Both the position numbers and the translations under genes were made by a program. From contig NZ_AMGM01000048.1 in assembly GCF_000298295.1 (NCBI RefSeq), forward strand, positions 1-34,171: a stretch of 34,171 nt of DNA, read 5' to 3'. The notes under the pieces are model-generated. The model was not told the origin of the DNA, made no database searches, and worked only from the letters and a program-made list of their open reading frames with translations. Positions 1 through 8,067 of the stretch are shown piece after piece. The stretch comes from Cecembia lonarensis LW9. Lineage in GTDB: Bacteria; Bacteroidota; Bacteroidia; Cytophagales; Cyclobacteriaceae. Numbering within the stretch: the stretch's first letter is position 1; each line of letters begins with the position of its first letter.

Positions 1-1
1 A

Positions 2-24
2 AGGCTGTCCTTGGACAGCCTCTT
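2..24. terminator. Hairpin at window edge, probable terminator
   Basis: Bases 2-9 (AGGCTGTC) pair perfectly with 14-21 (GACAGCCT) around a four-base loop. It lies downstream of the minus-strand yifB gene that ends at 199 and could end that transcript, but any T-run on the minus strand would lie outside the window. On the plus strand it is followed only by a loose T-rich stretch. It may equally belong to a gene left of the window. Confidence 0.5.
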
Positions 25-44
25 AACTTTTTGGTTTTTGGGTT

Positions 45-68
45 TTTTACCCATAAAATCGGGTAAAA
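45..68. repeat. Short inverted repeat 3' of yifB
   Basis: TTTTACCC (45-52) and GGGTAAAA (61-68) form a perfect 8-bp inverted repeat with an 8-base spacer. A second small one, TACTTA/TAAGTA, lies at 100-113. They sit between the yifB stop and the edge hairpin. No T-run follows on the minus strand, so a terminator role is doubtful. Nothing else is evident in 1-198. Confidence 0.4.
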
Positions 69-198
69 GATGGAATAAGCAACTTTTCTGCAAAATATTG
101 TACTTATGTAAGTAAAACATCTTTTCCATGATAAAAAAATATCATCTAAATATTTTTTTAATTGGTTTTCTTTTGCTTTACATGGTAAGTACGGTATT

Positions 199-1737
199 TT
201 ACCCTGCCCATCCTTCCCGGTCTAAACTTCTGTATTGAATGGCCTCTGCAAGATGTTCGACTTTGATATCTTGTGATTGGGCAAGGTCAGCGATGGTTCT
301 GGAAACTTTCAGGATTCTGTCATATGCGCGTGCAGAAAGCCCCAATCTTTCCATTGCCGTTTTTAAAAGCAATTTACCTGCTTCGTTGATTTTACAAACT
401 TCCTTTACCATATGGGAAGGCATCATGGCATTGCAGTAGATTTCGGGATTGTCTATGAATCTTTTTACCTGCGCTTCCCTCCCCATGATCACTCTTTCCC
501 TGATTGCTTTACTGGATTCTGTTTTCCTGGTGGATGTCATCTCATCAAACTTTACCGGGGTGACTTCTACGTGCAGGTCGATTCTATCCAATAAAGGCCC
601 GCTGACTTTATTAAGGTATCTTTGGACGATCCCAGGCCCACAGACGCACTCTTTTTCGGGGTGGTTATAATACCCACAGGGACAAGGATTCATGCTGGCA
701 ATTAACATAAAGTTAGCAGGGTAATCAACCGAAACTTTGGCCCTTGAAATGGTCACTTTTCGCTCCTCTAATGGCTGGCGCATGACTTCTAAAACAGTTC
801 TTTTGAATTCAGGTAGTTCATCCAGAAAGAGTACTCCGTTATGGGAAAGTGAAATCTCACCAGGCTGTGGGTTACCTCCGCCTCCAACCAAAGCTACATC
901 AGAAATCGTATGATGTGGAGATCTGAATGGACGCTGCGCAATCAATGAGGCATGCCGCCCCAACTTACCGGCTACAGAATGTATTTTTGTGGTTTCAAGG
1001 GCTTCCTGAAGGGTTAGGGGAGGAAGGATGGAAGGTAGTCTTTTGGCCAACATGGTTTTTCCGGCTCCTGGTGGGCCGATCATGATGACATTATGACCTC
1101 CCGCAGCTGCTATTTCCATGGCTCTTTTGATGTTTTCCTGCCCCTGTACATCCATAAAGTCAAACTCATATTTTTCAAGAGAATTGAAAAATAAGTCCCT
1201 GGTATCTGTCACCATTGGAGATATTTCAAGCTCACCTTCTAAAAAGTTGATGGCTTCTTCTAACGTCTCAACACCTATGATATCCAATTTATTGACAATA
1301 GATGCTTCTGTAGCATTCTCTTTGGGCAAAATAAAACCTTTAAATCCCTGTTTTCTAGCTTCAATGGCAATGGGCAAAACGCCTTTTACTGGCCTTAATT
1401 TTCCGTCTAGCGAGAGCTCTCCCATGATGACATAATTTTCCAGTTCAGGGAATTGAACCTGCTCTGAAGCTTTGAGAATCCCCAAAGCAATGGTCAGGTC
1501 ATAGGAAGAACCTTCTTTACGTATATCTGCCGGTGCCAGATTGATGACTACTTTTTGTCGCGGCATGCGATACCCAAAATACTTAAGGGCAGATTCTACC
1601 CTTTGTTGACTTTCTTTAACAGCGCTGTCAGGAAGGCCTACCATATAAAAACTGGTTCCCTGACCTACATTTACCTCAATTGTGATAAGTTTGGCATCTA
1701 CTCCCGATACCGCACTTCCAAAAGTTTTAGCTACCAT
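199..1737 (-). CDS. comM: YifB/ComM-family Mg-chelatase-like AAA+ ATPase
   Basis: AAA+ ATPase of the YifB/ComM family. In naturally competent bacteria ComM is a helicase that drives branch migration during integration of transforming DNA; elsewhere its role is less clear. I place the start at 1737, giving 512 residues starting MVAKTFGSAVSGVDA, the usual beginning of the family. The longer frame from 1773 would overlap a hairpin at 1759-1785. The N-terminal ChlI/Lon-like domain spans about residues 10-170. Walker A (GPPGAGKT) is at about 221-228 and Walker B (GVLFLDELPEF) at about 301-311. The family's cysteine cluster (NPCPCG ... CVCG) follows at about 350-367, then the C-terminal Mg-chelatase domain. 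Length is normal for the family. It is separated from the upstream minus-strand unit by the hairpin, so it may have its own promoter, though I could not identify one. Family assignment is secure; a role in competence is inference. Confidence 0.95.
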   Translation of the reverse strand: MVAKTFGSAVSGVDAKLITIEVNVGQGTSFYMVGLPDSAVKESQQRVESALKYFGYRMPRQKVVINLAPADIRKEGSSYDLTIALGILKASEQVQFPELENYVIMGELSLDGKLRPVKGVLPIAIEARKQGFKGFILPKENATEASIVNKLDIIGVETLEEAINFLEGELEISPMVTDTRDLFFNSLEKYEFDFMDVQGQENIKRAMEIAAAGGHNVIMIGPPGAGKTMLAKRLPSILPPLTLQEALETTKIHSVAGKLGRHASLIAQRPFRSPHHTISDVALVGGGGNPQPGEISLSHNGVLFLDELPEFKRTVLEVMRQPLEERKVTISRAKVSVDYPANFMLIASMNPCPCGYYNHPEKECVCGPGIVQRYLNKVSGPLLDRIDLHVEVTPVKFDEMTSTRKTESSKAIRERVIMGREAQVKRFIDNPEIYCNAMMPSHMVKEVCKINEAGKLLLKTAMERLGLSARAYDRILKVSRTIADLAQSQDIKVEHLAEAIQYRSLDREGWAG

Positions 1738-1758
1738 ATTTAAAATTCTTTCTGAAAC

Positions 1759-1785
1759 AAAAAAGGAAACCAAAAAGCGGTTTCC
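1759..1785 (-). terminator. Intrinsic terminator between the small membrane gene and yifB
   Basis: Read on the minus strand, GGAAACC (1785-1779) pairs with GGTTTCC (1771-1765) across a seven-base loop and is followed by a run of T (1764-1759). This is placed to end the unit 5779-1819. It ends only about 20 bases before the chosen yifB start, so it could instead form a leader hairpin if yifB transcription begins just upstream, where TATATTAG resembles the -7 element. Confidence 0.6.
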
Positions 1786-1818
1786 TAATATAAGAAAATT
1801 TTAAACTAAGCCCTCTTT

Positions 1819-2187
1819 TTATTTAAAGTTTTGTCTAGGTCGGATTACTGAAGAGCTATCTTTGTCTTGATCTTTTTGTTCAATTTTACGCTCTATGTTT
1901 TTAAGCTTGATACCCTGTTCAAGGTCGTACATTTTTGCCTTTAGTTCTCTTTTCTCCACTTCCTTTTTATCAATCTGCTCCATTAAATTTTTTGCTTGTA
2001 AAGCACTGGTGCCCCAAGAAATAAGATAAAGGGTCAGACCTATCAAAAGGAAGGATACAACACTCGAGGTACTGAGACTTTCTACTCCAAATATCCCTTT
2101 AAGACTATCAAAAGAGAGAAAATACACCAAGCTGACCGCAAAAAAAAGTAGGACCAATAAGTGTGCTATTTTATTAAATTGTTTCAT
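1819..2187 (-). CDS. Small two-TM coiled-coil membrane protein (LapA-like layout)
   Basis: A 122-residue protein I cannot name with certainty. It has two hydrophobic segments (about residues 7-25 and 42-62). A strongly charged, heptad-like region rich in Lys and Glu follows (about 63-105), ending in a polar tail. Two membrane helices followed by a cytoplasmic coiled coil is the layout of LapA/DUF1049 proteins, which help control lipopolysaccharide synthesis in Proteobacteria; I see the layout, not a diagnostic motif. It starts 30 bases after the MsbA-like exporter stop on the same strand, with nothing resembling a terminator between, so the two are probably co-transcribed. A link to envelope lipid export is therefore reasonable but inferred. 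The hairpin at 1759-1785 would end this transcript. Confidence 0.75.
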   Translation of the reverse strand: MKQFNKIAHLLVLLFFAVSLVYFLSFDSLKGIFGVESLSTSSVVSFLLIGLTLYLISWGTSALQAKNLMEQIDKKEVEKRELKAKMYDLEQGIKLKNIERKIEQKDQDKDSSSVIRPRQNFK

Positions 2188-2217
2188 GAGTGGGGGATTC
2201 TTTAATTTTATATTGTA

Positions 2218-4050
2218 TTAAACAGATTGTATGGAAGAAAGATTCCTGTAAAGGCCTTCTTCTTCCATTAACTCCTGATGGGAGCCCCTTTGTACGATTT
2301 TTCCCTTTTTGATGACAAGAATCTCGTCCGCATGTTGGATGGTACTCAGCCTGTGGGCAATTACCAGTGTGGTTCTATTCGTCATGAGGTGATTAAGGGC
2401 ATCCTGCACCAATTTCTCAGATTGAGAATCTAAAGCAGAAGTGGCTTCATCTAAGATCAGTATGGGGGGATTTTTTAATACAGCCCTGGCTATACTTAAC
2501 CTTTGTCTTTGTCCACCTGATAATTTGGAACCCCTTTCACCAATATTGGTATGGTAGCCTGATTCCAGTTGAATGATAAATTCATGCGCATTGGCAATTT
2601 TGGCTGCTTCGATGACTTCTTTTTCGGTCACCCCGTCCAAGCCAAATGCTATATTCTCGAAAACAGAACCATTAAATAAAATTGATTCCTGGGTGACAAT
2701 ACCCATAAGTTTTCTTAAATCCTCCAATGCGATCTCTTTCAGATCTTTCCCATCTAAGGTTACCCGCCCTTCAGTGGGGTCATAAAACCTTGGAAGCAGG
2801 TCAGCAATGGTGGATTTTCCTCCTCCGGAAGGTCCCACCAATGCAATCGTTTTTCCTTTGGAAAGTGTAAAATCTATCCCTTTCAGTACCTTTTCTTTTT
2901 CATAACTGAAATTAACCCCTTCATATTGAATGCATGATTCAAACTTGTCCACTCTGAGGGGCTTGGGCACATCTTGAATATCACTTGGGGTGTCCACTAC
3001 TTCAAAAATCCTTTCGGCAGAGGCGAGCCCTCTTTGAATGCTACTGGCGGCCCGGGAGATTTCCTTGGCAGGGTTGAGTACCTGGGTGAAAATGATGATG
3101 TAAGTGATAAAATCTGAGGCGCCTAGGTTTGAATTATTACTCAGAACCAATGAACCACCATATAAAAGGATTCCTGCCACCACGGTGACGCCAAGAAACT
3201 GGGAGGCAGGAGAGGCCAGTTCATTTTTTCTGGCCATGGAAATGTTTACATTGGAGTAATAATCCGTCTCCTGATCAAATTTGGAACGCATAAATTTTTC
3301 TGCTCCAAAAGCCTTGATGACCCGCATTCCTCCTATGGCTTCGTCCAAGATATTCACAATTCGTCCCAATGACTCCTGACTTTCTACTGCCTTTTTCTTT
3401 AATCTTTTGGTAATGCCTCCGATAACGGCACCGGAAATGGGAATGATCAAAATGGTGAATAAGGTCAATTTGACAGACATAAAAAATAAAACGGCGAAGT
3501 ACAATAGTATTGTGACCGGTTCTTTAAAAACAACCCTCAAAGATTGCACAATGCTGTTTTCTACTTCTTGGATATCATTGGTCATTTTGGACATCAGGTC
3601 CCCTTTTCTTTCATTGGAAAAATAACCGATGTGCAATTGGCTGACCTGTTCAAAGATATTCATGCGCATTTTCTTGATAATCTCCGCACGTACCATTGCT
3701 AAAACCACTCCCGAAAGGTAGGTAAAGAGGTTGGCGAGGAATACAGAAATTACGATGATGATACAGACATAAAGGAGGGTGCCAAATTTTCCGTAAGTGT
3801 CTGCTATTTGGATAAAGTAGTGGTTAAAAAGATGCAAAAAATACTCAATGGAAAAGCTGAAGGAAGGTTTATCCAAATACTTGCTTAAATCAGCAGGATC
3901 TACCTGTTCGAAGATAACATCGAACAAAGGTTTGAGTAGAGTGAAATTTAGTAATCCAAATATAATTGCCAGTAGGGTATATACCACATAAATGGGGAAA
4001 TAACGTCTAAATGGCCTTGCATAGGAAAGTATCCTGAGGTAGGTATTCAT
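2218..4050 (-). CDS. MsbA-type ABC exporter, fused permease and ATPase
   Basis: A 610-residue half-transporter of the MsbA/lipid-exporter type, expected to work as a homodimer in the inner membrane. The N-terminal permease (about residues 15-340) has several hydrophobic segments. The ATPase domain has Walker A GPSGGGKST (406-414), the Q-loop glutamine near 454, the signature LSGGQ (510-514), Walker B ILILDE (530-535) and the switch histidine at 566, so it should be catalytically complete. In Bacteroidota such proteins are often annotated as lipid A or multidrug exporters; the substrate cannot be read from sequence. It lies 43 bases after the RemB-like gene and 30 bases before the LapA-like gene, all on the minus strand, which favours an envelope-assembly role over drug export. 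That preference is inference. Confidence 0.93.
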   Translation of the reverse strand: MNTYLRILSYARPFRRYFPIYVVYTLLAIIFGLLNFTLLKPLFDVIFEQVDPADLSKYLDKPSFSFSIEYFLHLFNHYFIQIADTYGKFGTLLYVCIIIVISVFLANLFTYLSGVVLAMVRAEIIKKMRMNIFEQVSQLHIGYFSNERKGDLMSKMTNDIQEVENSIVQSLRVVFKEPVTILLYFAVLFFMSVKLTLFTILIIPISGAVIGGITKRLKKKAVESQESLGRIVNILDEAIGGMRVIKAFGAEKFMRSKFDQETDYYSNVNISMARKNELASPASQFLGVTVVAGILLYGGSLVLSNNSNLGASDFITYIIIFTQVLNPAKEISRAASSIQRGLASAERIFEVVDTPSDIQDVPKPLRVDKFESCIQYEGVNFSYEKEKVLKGIDFTLSKGKTIALVGPSGGGKSTIADLLPRFYDPTEGRVTLDGKDLKEIALEDLRKLMGIVTQESILFNGSVFENIAFGLDGVTEKEVIEAAKIANAHEFIIQLESGYHTNIGERGSKLSGGQRQRLSIARAVLKNPPILILDEATSALDSQSEKLVQDALNHLMTNRTTLVIAHRLSTIQHADEILVIKKGKIVQRGSHQELMEEEGLYRNLSSIQSV

Positions 4051-4093
4051 GAATCGGCTTGAAATTATCGCCGCAAGTTACGGAATTAATGCC

Positions 4094-5779
4094 TCAAAAA
4101 TTAAAATCATTCCGTATCATGTTAATCCTAAGCCCCGCTTGCGTGAATTGATTCACCTCCGGAGCGTTTAGATCCTGTGCTGTTCTTCTTCTGTAAGTAT
4201 GGGTGAGATCAAGGAAAATATTTTGCTTGATCATGTAGCTAAGGTTCAGGCTCCCCATGATTACCCTGTTTTCGATACCCTGACCAATTCGGTTGCCAAA
4301 GAGGCCAATCCCCGTGTTGGGATTAGAACGGTTTTTTAGGACATCCTTGCCAAAATTCACATCCTCGGAAGGATCATCTCCGAAAAATTGGAACAAGCCT
4401 GTGAAATTTGCAAATAATCTTGGAGAAGGTTGGTACCTCAAGATGCCTACTGCTTCCCTAAAATTTGCGCCCAAAGGATGGGCCAGCGGCGTTCTGTAAT
4501 TGCTGAAAGACTGGAAGTCAAATTTCTCCTGATAGGTATAAGGTCTGGCTTGGTTGTATTCCAATTGAAGGTCAAGATTGGAAATATTGAACACATCGAT
4601 GTATTTGTAACCGGCTTGAAGTCCGTATTTGTTGCGCAGCGATTGCTTGCCATCAATCCCAAAAAATTCACCAAACACAAATTCATCCAGGGCAAACTGT
4701 CCATACAACTGCATACCTTTGGTAAAATTCCATTTGGCATCCATTCCCAGCATGATTTTATCCGGTGTTCCTAACTGATGTTCTACCCATCGGTAGAAAA
4801 TTATGGGGTTGAGGTAATTCCAGTTGAACTGATTCATCATGACCGATTCGAAGATACCAATATTGAGTTTTTTACCAATATTGGTGCCCAGTCTGTGAAA
4901 TGAAAACCATTTCTGAGGATATCGTCCGTCTGTAGGTCTACCTTGCCCGTCGAAAATTACATCTGCTGTCATCTGCGCCCAAACATTGGTCAGGTTGAAC
5001 CGCCAGATTTTGGTATTGAGCTTGGCAAACATGTAGGGGTTAGAAAAATCGGAAATGATCATGGAACGGTAACCTTCTCCTACAAAATTTCTGTCATGAC
5101 CGACTTGGGCCTCAATGTGCTTGGTGATGTTGAAGCTTACATGTCCCATAGCTGAAAAATACCCATAGCCTTCCCCTTCAAACCTTTTCCAAAAACCTTC
5201 TCCAGGTACAGCCCCACTATGTTCAATGTAGTCTTTTATCCAGGTAGGGAAGATGGTTTGGGTAGTGGTCATGTAGGTGTAAAAAGCTACCTTTCTGTCA
5301 ATACTTCCTCTGACTTCTATACCCCTGCTATTCCTTACCCTGAGCCTATCTACATCCTGCTCTCTGCCAGCTGCCAAATATATTACAGGGTTGATATGGA
5401 TATCAAATACTTCATCTCTGTAATGATAAAAGTCTGAGGGCTTTCTGTATAATTTTCTGAAAACGGGATTTTTAGAATCATTCGGCTCTTCTGCCATAAA
5501 CTCCCAGTTGTCATTGCTGAGGTATCCAAGGTTAAACCGGTCTGAACGGGAGCGGATTACCCCAGAATAGGCAATGGAATCCAAAAAAGCGGCTAAATGA
5601 TCTCTCCTGTAGGGTTTGAATCCAGTATGAAATGCACTGTTGTTTTTCCCATGTAAGATCTCATAGCGCTCTACAAGGTGGTAGTAATCCCTGTTAAAAG
5701 GAACATAAGCCCCTTGACCAAAAGCTTCTTGGCCCAAAAAAAACAGGCATAGAAAAGTAAAAAGCGATAATTTTTTCAT
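4094..5779 (-). CDS. RemB/Wzi-like outer-membrane beta-barrel protein
   Basis: A secreted 561-residue protein. I chose the start at 5779 because it gives a clean signal peptide (MKKLSLFTFLCLFFLGQEAFG, cleavage near residue 21-23); the frame is open three codons further upstream. The mature part is rich in aromatic residues and alternating hydrophobic strands, ends in a barrel-like C-terminus with a terminal Phe, and has no membrane helices. It resembles the capsule-assembly Wzi family and the gliding-associated RemB proteins of Bacteroidota, many of which share an early segment like the YVPFNRDYYHLVERYEI seen here. Wzi anchors surface polysaccharide; RemB is linked to gliding in Flavobacterium. 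The following MsbA-like gene on the same strand supports an envelope role. The precise function is not decidable here. Confidence 0.75.
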   Translation of the reverse strand: MKKLSLFTFLCLFFLGQEAFGQGAYVPFNRDYYHLVERYEILHGKNNSAFHTGFKPYRRDHLAAFLDSIAYSGVIRSRSDRFNLGYLSNDNWEFMAEEPNDSKNPVFRKLYRKPSDFYHYRDEVFDIHINPVIYLAAGREQDVDRLRVRNSRGIEVRGSIDRKVAFYTYMTTTQTIFPTWIKDYIEHSGAVPGEGFWKRFEGEGYGYFSAMGHVSFNITKHIEAQVGHDRNFVGEGYRSMIISDFSNPYMFAKLNTKIWRFNLTNVWAQMTADVIFDGQGRPTDGRYPQKWFSFHRLGTNIGKKLNIGIFESVMMNQFNWNYLNPIIFYRWVEHQLGTPDKIMLGMDAKWNFTKGMQLYGQFALDEFVFGEFFGIDGKQSLRNKYGLQAGYKYIDVFNISNLDLQLEYNQARPYTYQEKFDFQSFSNYRTPLAHPLGANFREAVGILRYQPSPRLFANFTGLFQFFGDDPSEDVNFGKDVLKNRSNPNTGIGLFGNRIGQGIENRVIMGSLNLSYMIKQNIFLDLTHTYRRRTAQDLNAPEVNQFTQAGLRINMIRNDFNF

Positions 5780-5935
5780 AAAGCACAAAGTGATAAAGAT
5801 GTAAATCTAAAAAAAGTAGCGTAAAAGAAAAGCAGATGGCTTCGTCAACTTTTTATGAACCTTATTAGTTTTTGCACTAATCTTTTTAAGTGTCCAATTA
5901 AAACATTAATTTGGAACTATAAACCTCATCATCAT

Positions 5936-6805
5936 ATGAAAGCAGCTTTTCAACCTGTGTTCCTTGCCCTATTGGTTTTCATGGCGGGGAGTTTTCAAGT
6001 ATTTAGTCAGGGGACTAATTACTTTTCTGAAAACCGATACGCGGATTATCCCATCATTTCTTTGAAAGAAAATTTCTTCGGTAACCCGGTTTATTTTATT
6101 GAAGGTGAAAAAATCAAGGCCTCAGAGGTCAGGGCTTATATGGAAATAATGCCAGGGGATGCCAATAAGTTTAGTCAGGTCAATTCCCGCATGGTAGCAG
6201 GAAACGCCTTGTATTTTGGAGGTTTGGGTGTAGGCCTTGGAGGTTTAGCCTATTTATTTTCCAATTTTGAAAATGCTGCTAATCCCAACCGTGTATTGTC
6301 CAATTTTCTGATTTTAAGTTTAGGAGGAGGAGTGATTACAGGGATTGGTGCCAATATGAAAAGACAGGGGGTCAGAGAGATCAATGGCCTTTTAGAAAAC
6401 CACAATTATTTAATCAGACAAGAAGAAATACTTGGGCCTTATTTGAAAATGGATTTCAGACAGAATTTTCTGGGCGAAAAGATTGATATCTACGAAGGGC
6501 CAAACTTATTGAATAAGCAGCGGCTCAACCAGATCAAACAGGATTTTCCAGAGTTGCAATCCTATCTGCAAAGCGCAGAAAGGGCCCAGAATTGGAGCGT
6601 TGCTTTGGATATTGTAAGCTTGGTGTCCAACCTTGTTTTTATTTCCTATGTGGCTTTTCCGGAATTTCAGTCCTCTGCTCCGAGCAATCTAATTATACCT
6701 CTTTTTGTGGTGGATTTAGGGGTTGGCATATCGTCCAGTGTAATCCGTAGAAATGCCAGGAACAGAACCAGGTTGGCCTTGCAGCAATTTAATTTCAGAG
6801 ACTGA
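5936..6805 (+). CDS. Uncharacterised secreted/membrane protein
   Basis: I do not recognise this 289-residue protein. The start at 5936 gives a signal peptide (MKAAFQPVFLALLVFMAGSF, cleavage near ...VFSQ); the frame extends 27 codons upstream but that segment looks like untranslated leader. After a soluble stretch there are hydrophobic glycine-rich segments at about residues 80-100 and 112-130, and two more near the C-terminus (about 222-245 and 250-270). The glycine pattern (GGLGVGLGGLAY, LGGGVITGIG) suggests paired helices, as seen in many small Bacteroidota envelope proteins of unknown role. It is divergent from the RemB-like gene with 156 bases between them, and it lies upstream of rpmE2, which has its own promoter. 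No function is proposed. Confidence 0.75.
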   Translation: MKAAFQPVFLALLVFMAGSFQVFSQGTNYFSENRYADYPIISLKENFFGNPVYFIEGEKIKASEVRAYMEIMPGDANKFSQVNSRMVAGNALYFGGLGVGLGGLAYLFSNFENAANPNRVLSNFLILSLGGGVITGIGANMKRQGVREINGLLENHNYLIRQEEILGPYLKMDFRQNFLGEKIDIYEGPNLLNKQRLNQIKQDFPELQSYLQSAERAQNWSVALDIVSLVSNLVFISYVAFPEFQSSAPSNLIIPLFVVDLGVGISSSVIRRNARNRTRLALQQFNFRD

Positions 6806-6861
6806 CCTCAAAAATTTGGCATTCAAGAAGTTTGTCCTTCGATCGAATAATTTTTGGATAA

Positions 6862-6894
6862 TTTTGGAAACATTTTAAAAAAGAAATAACTTTG
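6862..6894 (+). promoter_or_regulatory. Bacteroidota-type promoter of rpmE2
   Basis: A -33 element TTTTG (6862-6866) is separated by 20 bases from a -7 element TAACTTTG (6887-6894), matching the Bacteroidota consensus TTG-N17-23-TAnnTTTG. Transcription would begin near 6900, leaving about 36 bases of leader before the ATG at 6937. This also argues against the longer reading frame that begins at 6892, inside the -7 element. Confidence 0.75.
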
Positions 6895-6936
6895 TGCCTC
6901 ATTTGGAAAAAGCGATCAAAGATAAATAGTAATACC

Positions 6937-7182
6937 ATGAAAAAAGACATTCATCCTAACTACAGAGACGTCGTGTTCTACGATACCTCTAGCGAATATA
7001 AGTTCTTGACCAAGTCTACCATCGAGACAAGTGAAACTATCGTATGGGAAGACGGAAAAGAATATCCTGTATACAAGATTGAAGTTTCTTCTAACTCACA
7101 CCCTTTCTACACTGGTAAGAAGATGATTTTGGATACTGCTGGTAGGGTTGAGAAATTCAACAGAAGGTACGCGAAGAAATAA
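6937..7182 (+). CDS. rpmE2: 50S ribosomal protein L31, type B
   Basis: An 81-residue type B L31, a protein of the large ribosomal subunit. It begins [16 protein letters not shown] and carries the family motifs SNSHPFYTG and [10 protein letters not shown]. It contains no cysteine, so it is the zinc-free form; in many bacteria zinc-free paralogues replace the zinc-binding L31 under zinc shortage, but in Bacteroidota the C-minus form is often the only one, so regulation by zinc should not be assumed. The start at 6937 fits both the family length and the promoter at 6862-6894. A strong terminator follows directly, so the gene is a single transcription unit. Confidence 0.97.
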   Translation: MKKDIHPNYRDVVFYDTSSEYKFLTKSTIETSETIVWEDGKEYPVYKIEVSSNSHPFYTGKKMILDTAGRVEKFNRRYAKK

Positions 7183-7205
7183 TTTCACTTTACTGATCTG
7201 TAATA

Positions 7206-7240
7206 AATCTCTTGGTTAGCAATAGCCAAGAGATTTTTTT
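7206..7240 (+). terminator. Intrinsic terminator of rpmE2
   Basis: Bases 7206-7218 pair with 7223-7235 (one G-U pair) around a GCAA tetraloop, and the stem is followed by a T-run to 7240. It begins 24 bases after the rpmE2 stop. It overlaps the last codon of the convergent Uma2 gene by two bases, and the minus-strand side lacks a good T-run, so it serves mainly the plus strand. Confidence 0.9.
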
Positions 7241-7850
7241 ATTCTATCCCTTCAAATACCTCATCCAAATCCAGCACAAAGCCCTCAATGCATTGAGAGG
7301 GTACCTGGTCCCCTAAGGTAAAAAGTTTGGAGGGAACATATTTCCTGTGGGTAAGGGTATAAACCAGCAATGTTTTTTCATAAGGATGGATAATCCAGTA
7401 TTCTAACACACCACTTTCCTCATAGACTTCATACTTATTTTGGAGTTCTTTTTTATTATTGGAAGGGGAAAGGATTTCCATAATCAGGTCAGGGGCACCT
7501 ACACAACCCAAATCATCCAGCTTTTCAGGATCACAGACCACACAGATATCGGGTTGGACTACTGTATTGATGTCTTCATGCTTTCTGGATTTGACAGGTA
7601 GACGGACGTCGAAAGGGGCTGCGTAAACCTTGCATTCTTTTCTCTCCAGGAGGGCATACAATTTTGCAAAAATTCTTCCGGAGACCTCCTGATGAATCCT
7701 TCTTGGAGCTGCTGCGGCCTGCCTGAACACTTTTCCTTTGATCAGTTCTACCATATGGTCGATCTCCCAGGTCAGGTAGTCTGCATAGGTGTAGCGGCCA
7801 TATTCGGTATAAGGCTCTTTGACAAGGTTGTTTTCTTCCTCATTTTTCAT
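7239..7850 (-). CDS. Uma2-family (DUF820) putative endonuclease, copy A
   Basis: A 203-residue protein of the Uma2/DUF820 family, which has a restriction-endonuclease-like PD-(D/E)xK fold; its biological role is unknown and nuclease activity is rarely shown. The diagnostic motifs are VQPDICVVCDPEKLDD (about 105-120), GAPDLIMEILSPSNNKKELQNKYE (Asp, Glu and Lys in the active-site arrangement) and GVLEYWIIHP. It is closely related to copy B at 9304-9918, with identical blocks at both ends but a divergent segment at about residues 56-77 (see findings). The family is greatly expanded in cyanobacteria and present in scattered Bacteroidota, often as duplicated genes. It is convergent with rpmE2. Base composition is like the genome average, unlike the lipoprotein gene next to it. 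Confidence 0.88.
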   Translation of the reverse strand: MKNEEENNLVKEPYTEYGRYTYADYLTWEIDHMVELIKGKVFRQAAAAPRRIHQEVSGRIFAKLYALLERKECKVYAAPFDVRLPVKSRKHEDINTVVQPDICVVCDPEKLDDLGCVGAPDLIMEILSPSNNKKELQNKYEVYEESGVLEYWIIHPYEKTLLVYTLTHRKYVPSKLFTLGDQVPSQCIEGFVLDLDEVFEGIE

Positions 7851-8018
7851 TGAATCTAAGATAGGAAAAAGGTTTTATTCATGACATCATTATAATTGAG
7901 AAAGATGGATGGGCATTATTCCAAATTCAATGGTTGTACAAATTGCACTTAAATTTTTTTCAGAATAACTAAAAAAAGTTGATTATTCTGTAATTTCATA
8001 CAATTAGTTGAAAATAGT

Positions 8019-8055
8019 AGAGGGCATTCTAATAGAATGAGAATGCCCTCTTTCT
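8019..8055 (+). other. Perfect hairpin with T-rich tail just before the propeller lipoprotein gene
   Basis: AGAGGGCATTCT (8019-8030) and AGAATGCCCTCT (8040-8051) form a perfect 12-bp stem with a nine-base loop, followed by TTCTTAAG. It looks like an intrinsic terminator but ends 16 bases before the start codon at 8068, and the upstream gene (7239-7850) runs the other way. It may be the left-over terminator of a lost plus-strand gene, or a leader hairpin that controls the lipoprotein gene. The rest of 7851-8018 is AT-rich with nothing I recognise. Confidence 0.7.
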
Positions 8056-8067
8056 TAAGATTCGAAT

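Noticed and set aside
128-238. Open frame of 36 codons with a hydrophobic middle (starts MIKKYHLNIFLIGFLLLYMV)
   Set aside because: It overlaps the end of yifB on the other strand, has no clear promoter or ribosome-binding site, and AT-rich DNA readily encodes such hydrophobic peptides. No support beyond an open frame.
5780-5935. Promoter for the unrecognised membrane protein at 5936
   Set aside because: The best match (TTAATTTG near 5907) deviates from TAnnTTTG and has no -33 TTG at a suitable distance.
6892-6936. Longer N-terminus for L31 beginning at 6892
   Set aside because: It would begin inside the -7 promoter element, and the added residues do not occur in L31 proteins.
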